Numbered from the stretch's first letter, positions 24,553 to 33,633 are shown. The stretch: 64,000 nucleotides of DNA from Caulobacter ginsengisoli (GCF_030814835.1 NZ_JAUSVS010000001.1:439001-503000); one strand, 5' to 3'. Made by a program: numbers and translations. Notes: generated by a model from the letters alone, not told the origin.

Positions 24553-26217
24553 GTGGCCGATTGCTACGACTACATCATCATCGGCGCCGGTTCGGCCGGC
24601 TGCGTGCTGGCAAACCGGCTCACCGAGGACGGAACCACCAAGGTCCTGCTGCTGGAAGCCGGCAAGAAGGACAACAGCCTGCTGGTCCGCATGCCGGCCG
24701 GGGTGGGTCAGCTGATCAAGGACAAGGGCGACTACAATTGGGGCTTCTGGACCGAGCCGGAGCCGCATCTGAACAACCGCAAGCTCTGGTGGCCGCGCGG
24801 CCGCGGCTGGGGTGGGTCGTCCTCGATCAACGGCATGATCTACATCCGCGGCCACGCCCGCGACTATGACCAGTGGCGCCAGATGGGGCTGGACGGCTGG
24901 GGCTATGCCGACATCCTGCCCTACTTCAAGCGCTCCGAGAGCCTGGAGGGCGGCGGCGACGCCTGGCATGGCGGCGAGGGCCCGCTGCATGTTTCGAAGG
25001 CGGCGTCGAAGAACCCGATCTATTCGGCGGCCATCGAGGCCGGCGCCCAGGCCGGCTACCTGACCACCAAGGACTTCAACGGCTTCCAGCAGGAAGGCTG
25101 GGGTCCCTACCAGATGACCATCAAGGATGGCGAGCGCTGGAGCGCGGCCAAGGCCTATCTGTATCCGGCCCTCAGCCGCGCCAACCTGACCTGCCTGACC
25201 GGGGCGCGGACGACCCGCATCGTGGTCGAAAACGGCAAGGCGGTCGGCGTCGAATACGTGCTGGAAAAGGGCGCCGAGAAACAGGTGGCCTATGCCGACG
25301 CCGAGGTGCTGCTCAGCGCCGGCGCCGTGCAGTCGCCGCATATCCTGCAACTGTCGGGGATCGGCAAGGCCGATGACCTCAAGACCGCCGGCGTGGCGGT
25401 GACCCATGACCTGGCCGGGGTCGGGGCCAACCTGCAGGACCACCTGGACGTGACGCTGAGCTGGGAGTGCCCGCAGCCGATCACCATCTATTCGATGCGC
25501 AAGGGGCTGATCAAAACGGCCATGGTTGGCATCAACTATATGCTGTTCAAGAAGGGCATCGGCCGGGAGAACTTCCTGGAATCGGGGGCCTTCCTGCGCT
25601 CGCGCCCCGACCTGGACCGGCCCGACCTGCAGATCCACACCGTGCTGGCGGTGATGAAGGATCACGGCAAGGTCGTGGTCGAGAAGGACGGCTTCACCTT
25701 CCACGTCTGCCAGCTGCGGCCCGAGAGCCGGGGCAGCGTCGGCCTCAAGTCGAGCGACCCGTTCGCCGACCCGGCCATCTTCGCCAACTATCTGGCCACC
25801 GAAGAGGATCGCCGCGCCATGCGAGAGGGCCTGAAGATCGGCCGCGAGGTCGCCGCCCAGAAGGCGCTGGACCCCTATCGCTCATCCGAACTGTCGCCGG
25901 GGGCCGAAGTCAAGACCGACGCCGAGATCGACGCCTGGATCCGCGCCAACGGCGAGACCATCTACCACCCGGTCGGCACCTGCCGCATGGGCGTGGCGGG
26001 CGACGCCATGGCCGTGGTCGATGGCGAGCTGCGGGTGCAGGGGCTGAGCGGCCTGCGGGTCATCGACGCCTCGGTCATGCCGACCCTGGTGGGCGGCAAC
26101 ACCAACGCTCCGACCATGATGATCGCGGAAAAGGCCGCCGACATGATCCGCGGCCGCGCGGCCCCGCCCAGGGACGAAGCGCCGGTGTTCGATGGGGACG
26201 CCACCAAGGCCGCGTAA
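24553..26217 (+). CDS. GMC family oxidoreductase (choline/alcohol dehydrogenase-like)
   Basis: FAD enzyme of 554 residues. The dinucleotide motif [15 protein letters not shown] is at residues 9-23, the GMC signature [24 protein letters not shown] at about 82-105, and the C-terminal catalytic region has [10 protein letters not shown] and [17 protein letters not shown]. Family members oxidise choline, alkanols or terpene alcohols. There is no betaine-synthesis partner nearby, so choline is not favoured. The start is a GTG after GGGAGGACAG, whose GGGAG lies in the loop of a small CTGTC/GACAG hairpin. Confidence 0.92.
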   Translation: MADCYDYIIIGAGSAGCVLANRLTEDGTTKVLLLEAGKKDNSLLVRMPAGVGQLIKDKGDYNWGFWTEPEPHLNNRKLWWPRGRGWGGSSSINGMIYIRGHARDYDQWRQMGLDGWGYADILPYFKRSESLEGGGDAWHGGEGPLHVSKAASKNPIYSAAIEAGAQAGYLTTKDFNGFQQEGWGPYQMTIKDGERWSAAKAYLYPALSRANLTCLTGARTTRIVVENGKAVGVEYVLEKGAEKQVAYADAEVLLSAGAVQSPHILQLSGIGKADDLKTAGVAVTHDLAGVGANLQDHLDVTLSWECPQPITIYSMRKGLIKTAMVGINYMLFKKGIGRENFLESGAFLRSRPDLDRPDLQIHTVLAVMKDHGKVVVEKDGFTFHVCQLRPESRGSVGLKSSDPFADPAIFANYLATEEDRRAMREGLKIGREVAAQKALDPYRSSELSPGAEVKTDAEIDAWIRANGETIYHPVGTCRMGVAGDAMAVVDGELRVQGLSGLRVIDASVMPTLVGGNTNAPTMMIAEKAADMIRGRAAPPRDEAPVFDGDATKAA

Positions 26218-26230
26218 GGGTTCTCTCCTA

Positions 26231-26352
26231 CCGCTCATCCCCGCGAAAGCGGGGACCCAGGCTTTTTGTGTTGGGGCGGTCCGGACGGACCGGGGCGGTT
26301 GAAAGACTGAAACGAAAAACACCTGGGTCCCCGCTTTCGCGGGGATGAGCGG
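26231..26352. repeat. Palindromic element with perfect 31-base arms
   Basis: Arms at 26231-26261 and 26322-26352 are exact inverted copies; each contains the inner hairpin CCCCGC-GAAA-GCGGGG. The 60-base centre is non-coding. The right arm ends against the Shine-Dalgarno site of the aldo/keto reductase. Looser relatives (CCAGC-TTTC-GCTGG type) are seen near 2000-2020, 4388-4410 and 48874-48889, so a dispersed family is present. Confidence 0.8.
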
Positions 26353-26364
26353 GAGGAAAATGTG

Positions 26365-27303
26365 ATGGAAAAGCGTGAACTCGGCCGGTCGGGCATCCAC
26401 ATCGCCCCCCTGATGCTGGGCGGCAACGTGTTCGGCTGGACGGCGGACGAGGCGACCTCGCACGCGGTGCTGGACGCCTTCGTGGGCGGCGGCTTCAACG
26501 CCATCGACACCGCCGACGTCTATTCGGCCTGGGTCCCCGGCCATACCGGCGGCGAGTCCGAGACGGTGATCGGGACTTGGCTGAAGGGGCGCGGCAAGCG
26601 CGACGACGTGGTCATCGCCACCAAGGTCGCCATGTGGCCCAAACACCCGGGCCTGCGCGCCGACAATATTGTCGCCGCCTGCGAAGACAGCCTGAAACGC
26701 CTGCAGACCGACTACATCGATCTCTACCAGTCCCACAGGGACGACGCCGAAGCCCCGCAGGACGAGACGGCCGAGGCCTATGGCCGCCTGGTCAAGGCCG
26801 GCAAGGTCCGCGCCATCGGGGCCTCCAACTTCGACGCCGCCCGCCTGAAGTCGGCGCTCGAGATCAGCAAGGCCAAGGGCCTGCCGCGCTATGAGACCCT
26901 GCAGCCGGCCTACAACCTGATGGACCGCGGCATCGAGGGGCCGCTGCAGCAGCTCTGCGTCGACGAGGGCGTGGGGATCATCAGCTATTACGGCCTGGCC
27001 AGCGGCTACCTGTCGGGCAAATACCGCTCCGAGGCGGACCTGGGCAAAAGCCCGCGCGGGGCCGGCATGAAGAAGCACATGGCCGGCAAGGGTCCCCAGG
27101 TGCTGGCCGCCATGGACGCCATCGCCGCGGAGACGGGGGCGAGCCTTTCGCAGATTTCCCTCGCCTGGGTCATGGCAAGGCCGGCAGTGACGGCGCCGAT
27201 CGCCAGCGCGACGAGCGTCAAGCAGCTGGAAGAACTGATGGGCGCGGCGCGGCTGTCGCTCAGCCCGGCGGCCATCGCCAAGCTGGACGCGGCGAGCGCC
27301 TGA
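26365..27303 (+). CDS. Aldo/keto reductase
   Basis: NADPH-dependent carbonyl reductase of 312 residues with a TIM-barrel pattern. The catalytic tetrad is visible: Asp and Tyr in AIDTADVYSAW near residues 45-55, Lys in VIATKVAMWPK, His in LYQSHRDD near residue 128; the NADP segment is near APIASATSVKQLEEL. The ATG at 26365 has GGGAGG eight bases upstream; a GTG three bases earlier is an alternative. It follows the GMC oxidoreductase across a palindromic repeat. Confidence 0.9.
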   Translation: MEKRELGRSGIHIAPLMLGGNVFGWTADEATSHAVLDAFVGGGFNAIDTADVYSAWVPGHTGGESETVIGTWLKGRGKRDDVVIATKVAMWPKHPGLRADNIVAACEDSLKRLQTDYIDLYQSHRDDAEAPQDETAEAYGRLVKAGKVRAIGASNFDAARLKSALEISKAKGLPRYETLQPAYNLMDRGIEGPLQQLCVDEGVGIISYYGLASGYLSGKYRSEADLGKSPRGAGMKKHMAGKGPQVLAAMDAIAAETGASLSQISLAWVMARPAVTAPIASATSVKQLEELMGAARLSLSPAAIAKLDAASA

Positions 27304-27309
27304 AGCCCG

Positions 27310-27337
27310 GTCATCCCCCCCCAAGGGGGGGGATGAC
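27310..27337. terminator. G8/C8 hairpin after the aldo/keto reductase
   Basis: GTCAT followed by eight C, AA, eight G and ATGAC gives 13-base perfect arms with a two-base loop. It directly follows the reductase stop and ends nine bases before the next ATG. It could end transcription or be a member of the local palindrome family. Confidence 0.45.
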
Positions 27338-27345
27338 TGCTCGCC

Positions 27346-27687
27346 ATGACCGACGCCCAACGCCTCATTCTCGTCCGCGCCCTGCACACGGCGATCTACC
27401 TGGTGATGGCCTCGTCGGTGTTCATCGTCCTGCTGGCCGGGATCACCGGCGTCCACGGACCCTGGCTCTGGATCGCAGGCGCCTTGGTCGGGGTCGAGTG
27501 CGTGGTGTTCATCGCCAGCGGTCTGAAATGCCCGCTGACGGCGGTGGCGGCGCGGTATGGCGCGGGGGTGTCCGACACCTTCCTGCCCGAGCGGTTCACC
27601 CGGCACACGTTCAGGATATTCACCCCGCTGATCGTACTGGGCGTGTTGCTGGTGGCGGCGCGGGCCCTCTGGCTCGGGTGGCGCTAA
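27346..27687 (+). CDS. Small membrane protein of unknown function
   Basis: Protein of 113 residues with three hydrophobic segments (about 14-36, 42-60 and 88-108). Between the second and third is a conserved-looking CPLTAVAARYG and DTFLPERFTRHTFR stretch, probably a loop. I recognise the pattern as a small uncharacterised membrane family but cannot name a function. The last four bases overlap the end of the convergent PAS gene. Confidence 0.7.
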   Translation: MTDAQRLILVRALHTAIYLVMASSVFIVLLAGITGVHGPWLWIAGALVGVECVVFIASGLKCPLTAVAARYGAGVSDTFLPERFTRHTFRIFTPLIVLGVLLVAARALWLGWR

Positions 27688-28223
27688 GCCACCACCCGCC
27701 CGTCCAACGCGGCCAGCCGCAGTTTCGGTTCGCCCAGTTCGGCGCCCTCGATGCCGGTCATAACCAGCTGCTTGACCGGTTCGTCGTTCAGTTTCTGGAT
27801 CATGCCCAGCGGCTGGTAGAGGCCGATGAAGCGGTCGGCGGTTCCGGTGCGGCTGCTGAGCGGCGCGAAGAGGACTTCCATCGACATCGACGCACCCTCG
27901 GCGGTGCGGGCCTCGGCGGTGACCACGATGGGCTGGGGACGACGGCGGACCTGTTCGAGGACCGAGCGGATCTGCAACTGATCGCGGGGCGACCACAGGG
28001 TCAGGGCGTTGACGCCGCGCAGGTCGCGGCCGTGCAGTTCGGCCACAAACCCGCCGACCAGGCGGAAGGGCAGGGCGCCGGCCTCGGTGCGGCCCAGCAT
28101 GAAGACCTGCGGCAGCATCCGGGCGAAATCGGCCGGGTTGATGGCCGTGCGCGATGGCAGCCCGGAGGGGCCGGCCTGGTCACGCCAATACTCTGCTAAC
28201 CGTTCCGTGTTGGGATGCAACAT
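27684..28223 (-). CDS. Single PAS-domain protein, PAS_5 / MopJ-like
   Basis: Protein of 179 residues that is essentially one PAS domain of the PAS_5 type: MLHPNTERLAEYWRD, then INPADFARMLPQVFMLGRTEAG, RLVGGFVAELHGRDLRG and a C-terminal tail. In Caulobacter crescentus the single-domain PAS protein MopJ affects CtrA signalling during stress and stationary phase; this protein has the same size and family, which is why I mention it, but orthology is not shown. The ATG at 28223 is used; the frame continues far upstream antisense to the next gene and that part is discarded. Confidence 0.8.
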   Translation of the reverse strand: MLHPNTERLAEYWRDQAGPSGLPSRTAINPADFARMLPQVFMLGRTEAGALPFRLVGGFVAELHGRDLRGVNALTLWSPRDQLQIRSVLEQVRRRPQPIVVTAEARTAEGASMSMEVLFAPLSSRTGTADRFIGLYQPLGMIQKLNDEPVKQLVMTGIEGAELGEPKLRLAALDGRVVA

Positions 28224-28388
28224 GGCCTGGTCTCCCGGTCCGCATCCCGATTCGACATCGAACCGGCACGCATGCGGGTTGCAGGGAAGTCCCGGGCCAG
28301 GGCCGAAATGTTCCATTCCGGGACGGTTCGGTCGCTCCAGGCGCGAATCTTGCATCCGCGTCAGGCGTATCTGAAGGGGCTGATGGCC

Positions 28389-29291
28389 ATGTCGATCGCG
28401 GCGTTGAAGAGACTTTCCCTGGTGATGGCCGGTGGACTGCTGCTGATGTTGCTGGTCATGGGCGCGCCCCATACCGCCAAGGCGCAGGTCTGCTGCTCGC
28501 CGCCGCCCCCGCCGCCCTGCTGCACCCCGCCCGCGCCGCCGCCGTGCTGCACGCCGCCGCCGCCGCCGCCCTGCTGCACCCCCACGCCGCCCTGCTGCTC
28601 GCCGGGCAACCGCACCAACATCATCGTCAACAACACATCCGTCGCCGTGGCCGTTTCCGGGGGCGGGGCTGGAGCCGGCGCGGTCGCCTATGGCGGGGGC
28701 GGCGGTGGGGGCGGCTATGCCCCGCCCATGGCCAGCGGCCTGATCCAGGGCCTTGATGTGCAGGGCATGCAGATCAAGAAGAAGGTCAGCTATCAGGCGA
28801 CCCGGACCAAGACCGTGCGGGTGGTGATCCAGGCCTTTTGCCTCGACGATCGCGACGTGCCGCACGCCGCCAGCCAGACCTTCCCCGACCGCGACGTCGA
28901 AGAGGGTTTCGAGGGCGAACTCTATCGCTGCATCGCCGGCACCCGGCTGCAGTACACCTGGTCGGAATACAGCGGCCAGATCAGCTTTTCCGGTGGCAAG
29001 ACCATTGTCTGCTCCAAGGGCGAGGCCCTGTGGCGCCAGGGCGGCGCCATGGCCGGCGCCGGCCCCAATGGCGGCCCCGACCGGGCCGGCCAGCTGTTCT
29101 GCCGTCCCCAACTGGCCGCCCGCGACTGCAATGAGCGCAGCCTGCTGCGCCGCTTCGGCGCCGGCGTGAAGGTGCTGTCGATGACCTTCATCGAGACCTA
29201 CACCGCCTGGCGCGAGGAAACCTCGACCGAGAGCTCGACGGCCACCATGACCATGAGCCTGGACGGCGGGGTCGGCGGGACCGTCTACTAG
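28389..29291 (+). CDS. Secreted cysteine-pair/proline-repeat protein, unknown function
   Basis: Protein of 300 residues starting with a clear Sec signal (LKRLSLVMAGGLLLMLLVMG, cleavage near AKA-Q). The mature N-terminus has five CC pairs separated by runs of prolines (CCSPPPPPP, CCTPPAPPP, CCTPPPPPP, CCTPTPP, CCSPG), then a valine-rich strand region, a glycine run GGGGGGGG near residue 100, and a more ordinary domain of about 190 residues with four further cysteines. An ATG six bases earlier is possible. I know no family with this repeat. It stands tail-to-tail with the three small periplasmic paralogues. Confidence 0.75.
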   Translation: MSIAALKRLSLVMAGGLLLMLLVMGAPHTAKAQVCCSPPPPPPCCTPPAPPPCCTPPPPPPCCTPTPPCCSPGNRTNIIVNNTSVAVAVSGGGAGAGAVAYGGGGGGGGYAPPMASGLIQGLDVQGMQIKKKVSYQATRTKTVRVVIQAFCLDDRDVPHAASQTFPDRDVEEGFEGELYRCIAGTRLQYTWSEYSGQISFSGGKTIVCSKGEALWRQGGAMAGAGPNGGPDRAGQLFCRPQLAARDCNERSLLRRFGAGVKVLSMTFIETYTAWREETSTESSTATMTMSLDGGVGGTVY

Positions 29292-29301
29292 GGTCTCCGC
29301 T

Positions 29302-29763
29302 CTAGGTCGCCGTCTCGCCCTGCGGGGGTGGCTCCGGCAGGGTCGCGGCTTCGGCGATGCAGGTCTCCAGGTCGGGCCTGAAGTCGGCCAGCAGGTGGGC
29401 GGCGCGGTCAGGATCGTCCTTGTAGCGGCTGATGCGCTTGATGACCGGATCGGTGATGCGCGCTTCCACGGCGTCGGTTTGGCTGTCGTCGAGTTGGTTG
29501 CCGATGGTGTCGAACCAGGCCTTCATTCTGGGTTCGGCGGCCTTGGCTCTGGCCAGCAGGTCGCGGTCGGCGGCGGTTCCCTGCTCGTCCTCCAGCACGC
29601 CGTTATAGACGGCGAGCGCCGCCGCGCAGATTCCCCAGCGAAGCAGCTCCGCCACCCGGGCCTTGTTATCGGTCGGCGGCGTGGCCGTTCCCGGGCCGGA
29701 AAAGGCCGGACTGGAAAGCGTCAGGAGCAGTAGGGCGGCGCAGCAGACGGTCTTGCGGTTCAT
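29302..29763 (-). CDS. Small periplasmic protein, paralogue 1 of 3
   Basis: Protein of 153 residues with a Sec signal peptide (cleavage near AFS-G, residue 22). The mature part is mostly helical and shares a pattern with the two genes upstream: RVAELLRWGICAAALAVYNG, DLLARAKAAEPRMKAW, and ADFRPDLETCIAEA. Two cysteines are conserved in all three copies and could form one disulphide. Function unknown. It is the last gene of the M16 protease operon, 17 bases after its neighbour. Confidence 0.72.
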   Translation of the reverse strand: MNRKTVCCAALLLLTLSSPAFSGPGTATPPTDNKARVAELLRWGICAAALAVYNGVLEDEQGTAADRDLLARAKAAEPRMKAWFDTIGNQLDDSQTDAVEARITDPVIKRISRYKDDPDRAAHLLADFRPDLETCIAEAATLPEPPPQGETAT

Positions 29764-29780
29764 CGGTCCAGGCCCTTGGT

Positions 29781-30227
29781 TCAGGTCGAGGTCTGCCCGT
29801 CCAGGGTCGGCTCGGGCAGGCTGGCGGCGTCGGCGATGCAGGTTTCCAGGTCGGGGCGGAATTCGGCCAGGATGCGGGCCTCCCGGCCCGGCGCATCGCC
29901 GAGCTTGAGCATCCGCGCCATGGTCGGGCCGGCGACGCGGCGCATCAACTCGTCGGCCAGGGTCTGATCGAACTGGCCGGCGATGGCCTCGAAATGCGCC
30001 CGCATCCTCGGTTCGGCGGCATGGGCCCGGTCCAGCAGCTCGCGGTCGGCGCGGGGGGAGGCCTGGCTCACTGCCCCTTCATAGATGCCGATCACCGCCG
30101 CGCAGCTGCCCCAGCGGACCAGCTCGGCGATCCTGGCCTCGTCGGCCTGGACGGACGGCGCGGCCCAGGCCGACGAGGCCAGGCTCAGCAGCAGTGCCGC
30201 CACCGCGCACAGGGTCTTGCGGGTCAT
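29781..30227 (-). CDS. Small periplasmic protein, paralogue 2 of 3
   Basis: Protein of 148 residues with a Sec signal (cleavage near AWA-A). It shares with its neighbours RIAELVRWGSCAAVIGIYEG, ELLDRAHAAEPRMRAH and AEFRPDLETCIADAASLPEP, with the same two cysteines. It is closest to paralogue 1, including the C-terminal ASLPEPTLDGQTST tail, so these two look like the more recent duplicates. Function unknown. It begins four bases after the stop of paralogue 3. Confidence 0.74.
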   Translation of the reverse strand: MTRKTLCAVAALLLSLASSAWAAPSVQADEARIAELVRWGSCAAVIGIYEGAVSQASPRADRELLDRAHAAEPRMRAHFEAIAGQFDQTLADELMRRVAGPTMARMLKLGDAPGREARILAEFRPDLETCIADAASLPEPTLDGQTST

Positions 30228-30231
30228 CGGC

Positions 30232-30654
30232 TTAGCCCCCTGACACCGGCGGCAAGGCCTCGACCCTGACCAGACAAGCCTGCATGTCGGGCCGGAATTC
30301 GGCCATCAGCTGGGCCCGGCCCTTGGCGTCTTCGCTATAGCGGGACATTCGGGGCATGATCCTTTGCGCGATCCTGGCCTCCAGCTCGTCGCCCTGGCGC
30401 TTGTCCATCCGGCCCACGGCGGGCCGAATATAGGCCATCATCCGCGGCTTCAACGCCATGGCGCGCGCGAGTAGGGCGCGATCGGTCGGTGAGTCGGCGG
30501 CCGGATTTTCCAGCCCGTTCTGGTACATGCCGATGATCGTTGCGCAGATCGCCAGTTCGACCAGCCTATCCGCCTCCTTGGCGTCCAACGGCTTGGCCGA
30601 AGCTGGGCCGGTCAGGGCTAAGACGACGGCGACAAGACCCGCGACGATCCGCAT
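30232..30654 (-). CDS. Small periplasmic protein, paralogue 3 of 3
   Basis: Protein of 140 residues with a Sec signal (MRIVAGLVAVVLALTGPASA-K). The shared pattern is LVELAICATIIGMYQNG, ALLARAMALKPRMMAY and AEFRPDMQACLVR; the two cysteines are kept. It is the most divergent of the three. Its ATG directly abuts the stop codon of the M16 protease gene with no base between, so its translation is probably coupled to the protease. Function unknown. Confidence 0.74.
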   Translation of the reverse strand: MRIVAGLVAVVLALTGPASAKPLDAKEADRLVELAICATIIGMYQNGLENPAADSPTDRALLARAMALKPRMMAYIRPAVGRMDKRQGDELEARIAQRIMPRMSRYSEDAKGRAQLMAEFRPDMQACLVRVEALPPVSGG

Positions 30655-33546
30655 CTATTTGCTCCCCGGCCTGACCACGACCTTCCAGGCCCGGTCGTCG
30701 GTCAGGTATTTGCGGGCGGCCGCCTGCAGGTCGGCCGGGGTGATGCGCTGGTAACTGGCCTGCACCGAGCGGATGGCATCCAGTCGGCGCGGGTCGTTCT
30801 GGGCGCCGGACAGGAAGTAGAGCCAGTACTCGTTGGTGTTGCGGGCCTTCTGCAGGCCTTCCAGCTTGGGCTTGCGGGCCCGTTCCAACTCGTCGGCGGT
30901 GATAGGCTTGTCGCGCAGGTCGGCGACGATCTTGGCGACGTCGCGGTAGAAGCCGTCGATATTGGCCGGCGGGGCCTCGATCTGGGCCGACAGATAGCCC
31001 CAGCCCTTGAACACCAGGCTGGATTCCGTGCCGGTCTGGGGCGAGTAGGTCACGCCCTGCTTCTCGCGGATCTCATCGATCAGGCGCAGGTGCAGCACAT
31101 CGCCCAGCAGGGTGACGGTGCGCGAGGTCTGCACATCGCCGAAGAAGTCGCTGGTCCTCCAGGCCACATAGGCGATGGCCTGGTCCTCGCGGCCCTTGTG
31201 GGTCAGCACCACCGGCTCGCCGCCGCCGCCCGGGAAGCCGGCGGTCAGGGCGTCGCTGCCGGGAGGGATGCCGGCGGGGCGGGAGGGCAGGGCGCCGAAG
31301 GTGGCGGCCACGGCTGCTATGGCTTTGTCGACGGTGACGTCGCCGACCACCAGCACCTCGATCTGGCCGCTGGCCAGGGCCGGGCCGAACTGGCCCTTGA
31401 AGGCGGCCAGGTCGCTGCCGGCGATGTCGGCCGGCTGGGGGAAGGTCCAGCGCTTGTCGCCGTTGTGGATCAGGCCGGGCAGGTCGCGGCCGAACACCCC
31501 GCCATCGGTGGCGACCAGCTGGTCGTTCAGCGTGGCGACATAGCTCTTCATGCGCTGGAAGGCCTCGGGCTTGAAGCCCGGGTCGCTGACATAGGCGGCC
31601 AGCACCTGCAGCTGGGTATTCAGATCGTCGCGACGGGTGGAGCCGCTGAGCGAGAAGGCGTCGTCCTCGACCCGGAAGTTGGCGCCGTAGATGTGCGAGG
31701 CCAGCACCCGGTCCATGTCCTCGGCGCTGATCTTGCCCAGTCCCCCTTCGATCAGGGACGAACTGGCCCAGATCATCGACTGGCGATCGCGGGAGAGGTC
31801 CAGCATGCCATCGCCGATCCGCACCTTCACCAGCACCTGGTCGTCGCGGAACTTGGTCGGCTTGACGGTCAGCCGCACGCCGTTGTCGAAGCGGACGAAG
31901 ACGGCGTCCAGGTCCTCGATCTCATGCTGGTCGACCACCTTGCCCGGAGCGCCGAAGCTGTCATAGGGCCAGGCCATCAGGGTGGAGGCGGCCAGGGCGG
32001 TCACCGGCGTGGCGCGGCTGGCGGCGTAGGCGGCGGTGACGGCCGCCTCGCCCCCCTGGATCTCGGTGGGCGAGGCCATGAACAGCAGCGGGCCATTCCC
32101 CTCGAAGGCGGCCTTCAGGCTGGCCGAGACGGTGTCGGCCTTGAGGTCCTTCACGATCTTCTCGAACAGCTCCAGGTCCTGCTGCGGGCTGGTGATGACG
32201 TCGTCGTCGGTCAGGCTGTCCAGCATGTCGCCGGCCAGGTTCGGGGTCTTCTGGGTGGCGGCCCCGGAGACCTGGGCTTGCAGGGCCGCGCGGATCTCGG
32301 CGATCTCGCGGTCCAGTTCGTCCTGGCGCACGCCGAACTGCACGGCCCGGCGCTGTTCCTGGTCGACCGCCTGCAGGGCCGCCTGCCACTCGCCCGGGCG
32401 GGCGCTGACGGCGACATTGGTGATCTGGGCGGCGTGCAGCTGGTCGGTGCGGAAGGCCCCGGCGCTGAGGAAGGGCGGGTTGTCGCCGCGGGCGATGGTC
32501 CCCAGGCGGCGGTTCAGCACCGCGAAGCCCAGCCGCTCCAGCCATTGCCGGCGGCGCTTTTCGACGCTGTCGGGAGCCAGGTCGGGGGCGGCGGTCCAGG
32601 AAAGCTGCAGGAAGGTCGAGGAGCCCGGTTCGATCTTGACCAGGGTCTCGGGGCCACGCTGGGCCAGGGCGCCCAGGTCGGGGTCGCCGCCGTCGGGGCC
32701 GGTCGCCTTCCAGTCGCCGAAGCGGGCCTTGATCTTGGCCTCCATGGCGTCGACGTCGAAGTCGCCGACCGCCACCAGCACCGCCCGGTCGGGGCGGTAG
32801 TATTTGGCGTAGAAGTCGCGGATCTGGCTGGCCGGAGCGGTCTTCAGCACCTCCACCTGGCCGATCGGGAAGCGGGTCGAGGGCCGCTGGCCCTTGAGCA
32901 GGAAGGCCAGGCGCGACTTGTAGATGCGATAGCCGGGGCCGTCGCGGGTGCGCTCTTCGCTGAGCACGATGCCGCGCTCGCGGTCGACGGCGTCCTGGGC
33001 GATCAGCAGCTCGCTGGCCGTCTCGCGCAGGATCTGCAGCGATGAGTCGACGGTGTCGTCATCGGTCTGCGGCAGGTCCAGCTTGTAGATCGTCTCGTCG
33101 AAATCGGTAGAGGCGTTGGTGTCGGCCCCGAAGGCCAGGCCGTGGCGCTCCAGGATCTTGACCATCTCGCCTTCCGGGATGGCCTTGGAGCCGTTGAAGG
33201 CCATGTGCTCGAGGAAGTGGGCCAGGCCCTGCTGGGCGTCGGTCTCGTTCAGCGAGCCGGCGTCGATGCGCAGCCGCAGCGAGGCCTGCCCCGGCGGGGT
33301 GGCGTTCTTCATGATCGCATAGCGCATGCCGTTGGGCAGCACCCCGAACCGCACGCGCGGATCGGCCGGGACGTCGGACTTGGCCTGAGGCCATTCGGTG
33401 CGGCGCGGGGCGGCGGCTGTGGTGGGCGCGGCGGCCGCCGGCTTGCCACCCTTGAACGGCAGCTTGGGCAGGTGAGGCTGGAAGGCGCAAGCGCTCAGGG
33501 CCAACGCGGTCAGGGCGACCAGCGCCGGGCGTAGAATACGGGTCAT
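30655..33546 (-). CDS. M16 family metalloprotease, lipoprotein
   Basis: Zinc peptidase of 963 residues with two M16 modules (about 60-500 and 530-960). The inverted zinc motif HFLEH is at residues 110-114 and the third ligand Glu lies in the RERGIVLSEERTRDG segment near residue 190. The N-terminus has a lipobox (ALSAC, Cys20), so it is anchored in the periplasm. Pitrilysin-type M16 enzymes cut unfolded or short peptides inside a closed chamber. Three small periplasmic proteins follow without gaps; they could be partners, inhibitors or substrates. tonB lies upstream, 129 bases away. Confidence 0.9.
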   Translation of the reverse strand: MTRILRPALVALTALALSACAFQPHLPKLPFKGGKPAAAAPTTAAAPRRTEWPQAKSDVPADPRVRFGVLPNGMRYAIMKNATPPGQASLRLRIDAGSLNETDAQQGLAHFLEHMAFNGSKAIPEGEMVKILERHGLAFGADTNASTDFDETIYKLDLPQTDDDTVDSSLQILRETASELLIAQDAVDRERGIVLSEERTRDGPGYRIYKSRLAFLLKGQRPSTRFPIGQVEVLKTAPASQIRDFYAKYYRPDRAVLVAVGDFDVDAMEAKIKARFGDWKATGPDGGDPDLGALAQRGPETLVKIEPGSSTFLQLSWTAAPDLAPDSVEKRRRQWLERLGFAVLNRRLGTIARGDNPPFLSAGAFRTDQLHAAQITNVAVSARPGEWQAALQAVDQEQRRAVQFGVRQDELDREIAEIRAALQAQVSGAATQKTPNLAGDMLDSLTDDDVITSPQQDLELFEKIVKDLKADTVSASLKAAFEGNGPLLFMASPTEIQGGEAAVTAAYAASRATPVTALAASTLMAWPYDSFGAPGKVVDQHEIEDLDAVFVRFDNGVRLTVKPTKFRDDQVLVKVRIGDGMLDLSRDRQSMIWASSSLIEGGLGKISAEDMDRVLASHIYGANFRVEDDAFSLSGSTRRDDLNTQLQVLAAYVSDPGFKPEAFQRMKSYVATLNDQLVATDGGVFGRDLPGLIHNGDKRWTFPQPADIAGSDLAAFKGQFGPALASGQIEVLVVGDVTVDKAIAAVAATFGALPSRPAGIPPGSDALTAGFPGGGGEPVVLTHKGREDQAIAYVAWRTSDFFGDVQTSRTVTLLGDVLHLRLIDEIREKQGVTYSPQTGTESSLVFKGWGYLSAQIEAPPANIDGFYRDVAKIVADLRDKPITADELERARKPKLEGLQKARNTNEYWLYFLSGAQNDPRRLDAIRSVQASYQRITPADLQAAARKYLTDDRAWKVVVRPGSK

Positions 33547-33633
33547 TCAGCGAGATCTCTGGCCGCCAAGGGCAAAACGAGCCGCAACATCGCCGGGCGT
33601 TGCGGCAAGGGCAAGGCGGGAGTTTGGCGTTCA

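Noticed and set aside
28490..28600. CC-proline repeat as a CRISPR or DNA-level tandem repeat
   Set aside because: The repeat is in frame, follows a signal peptide and varies in codons, so it is a protein repeat.
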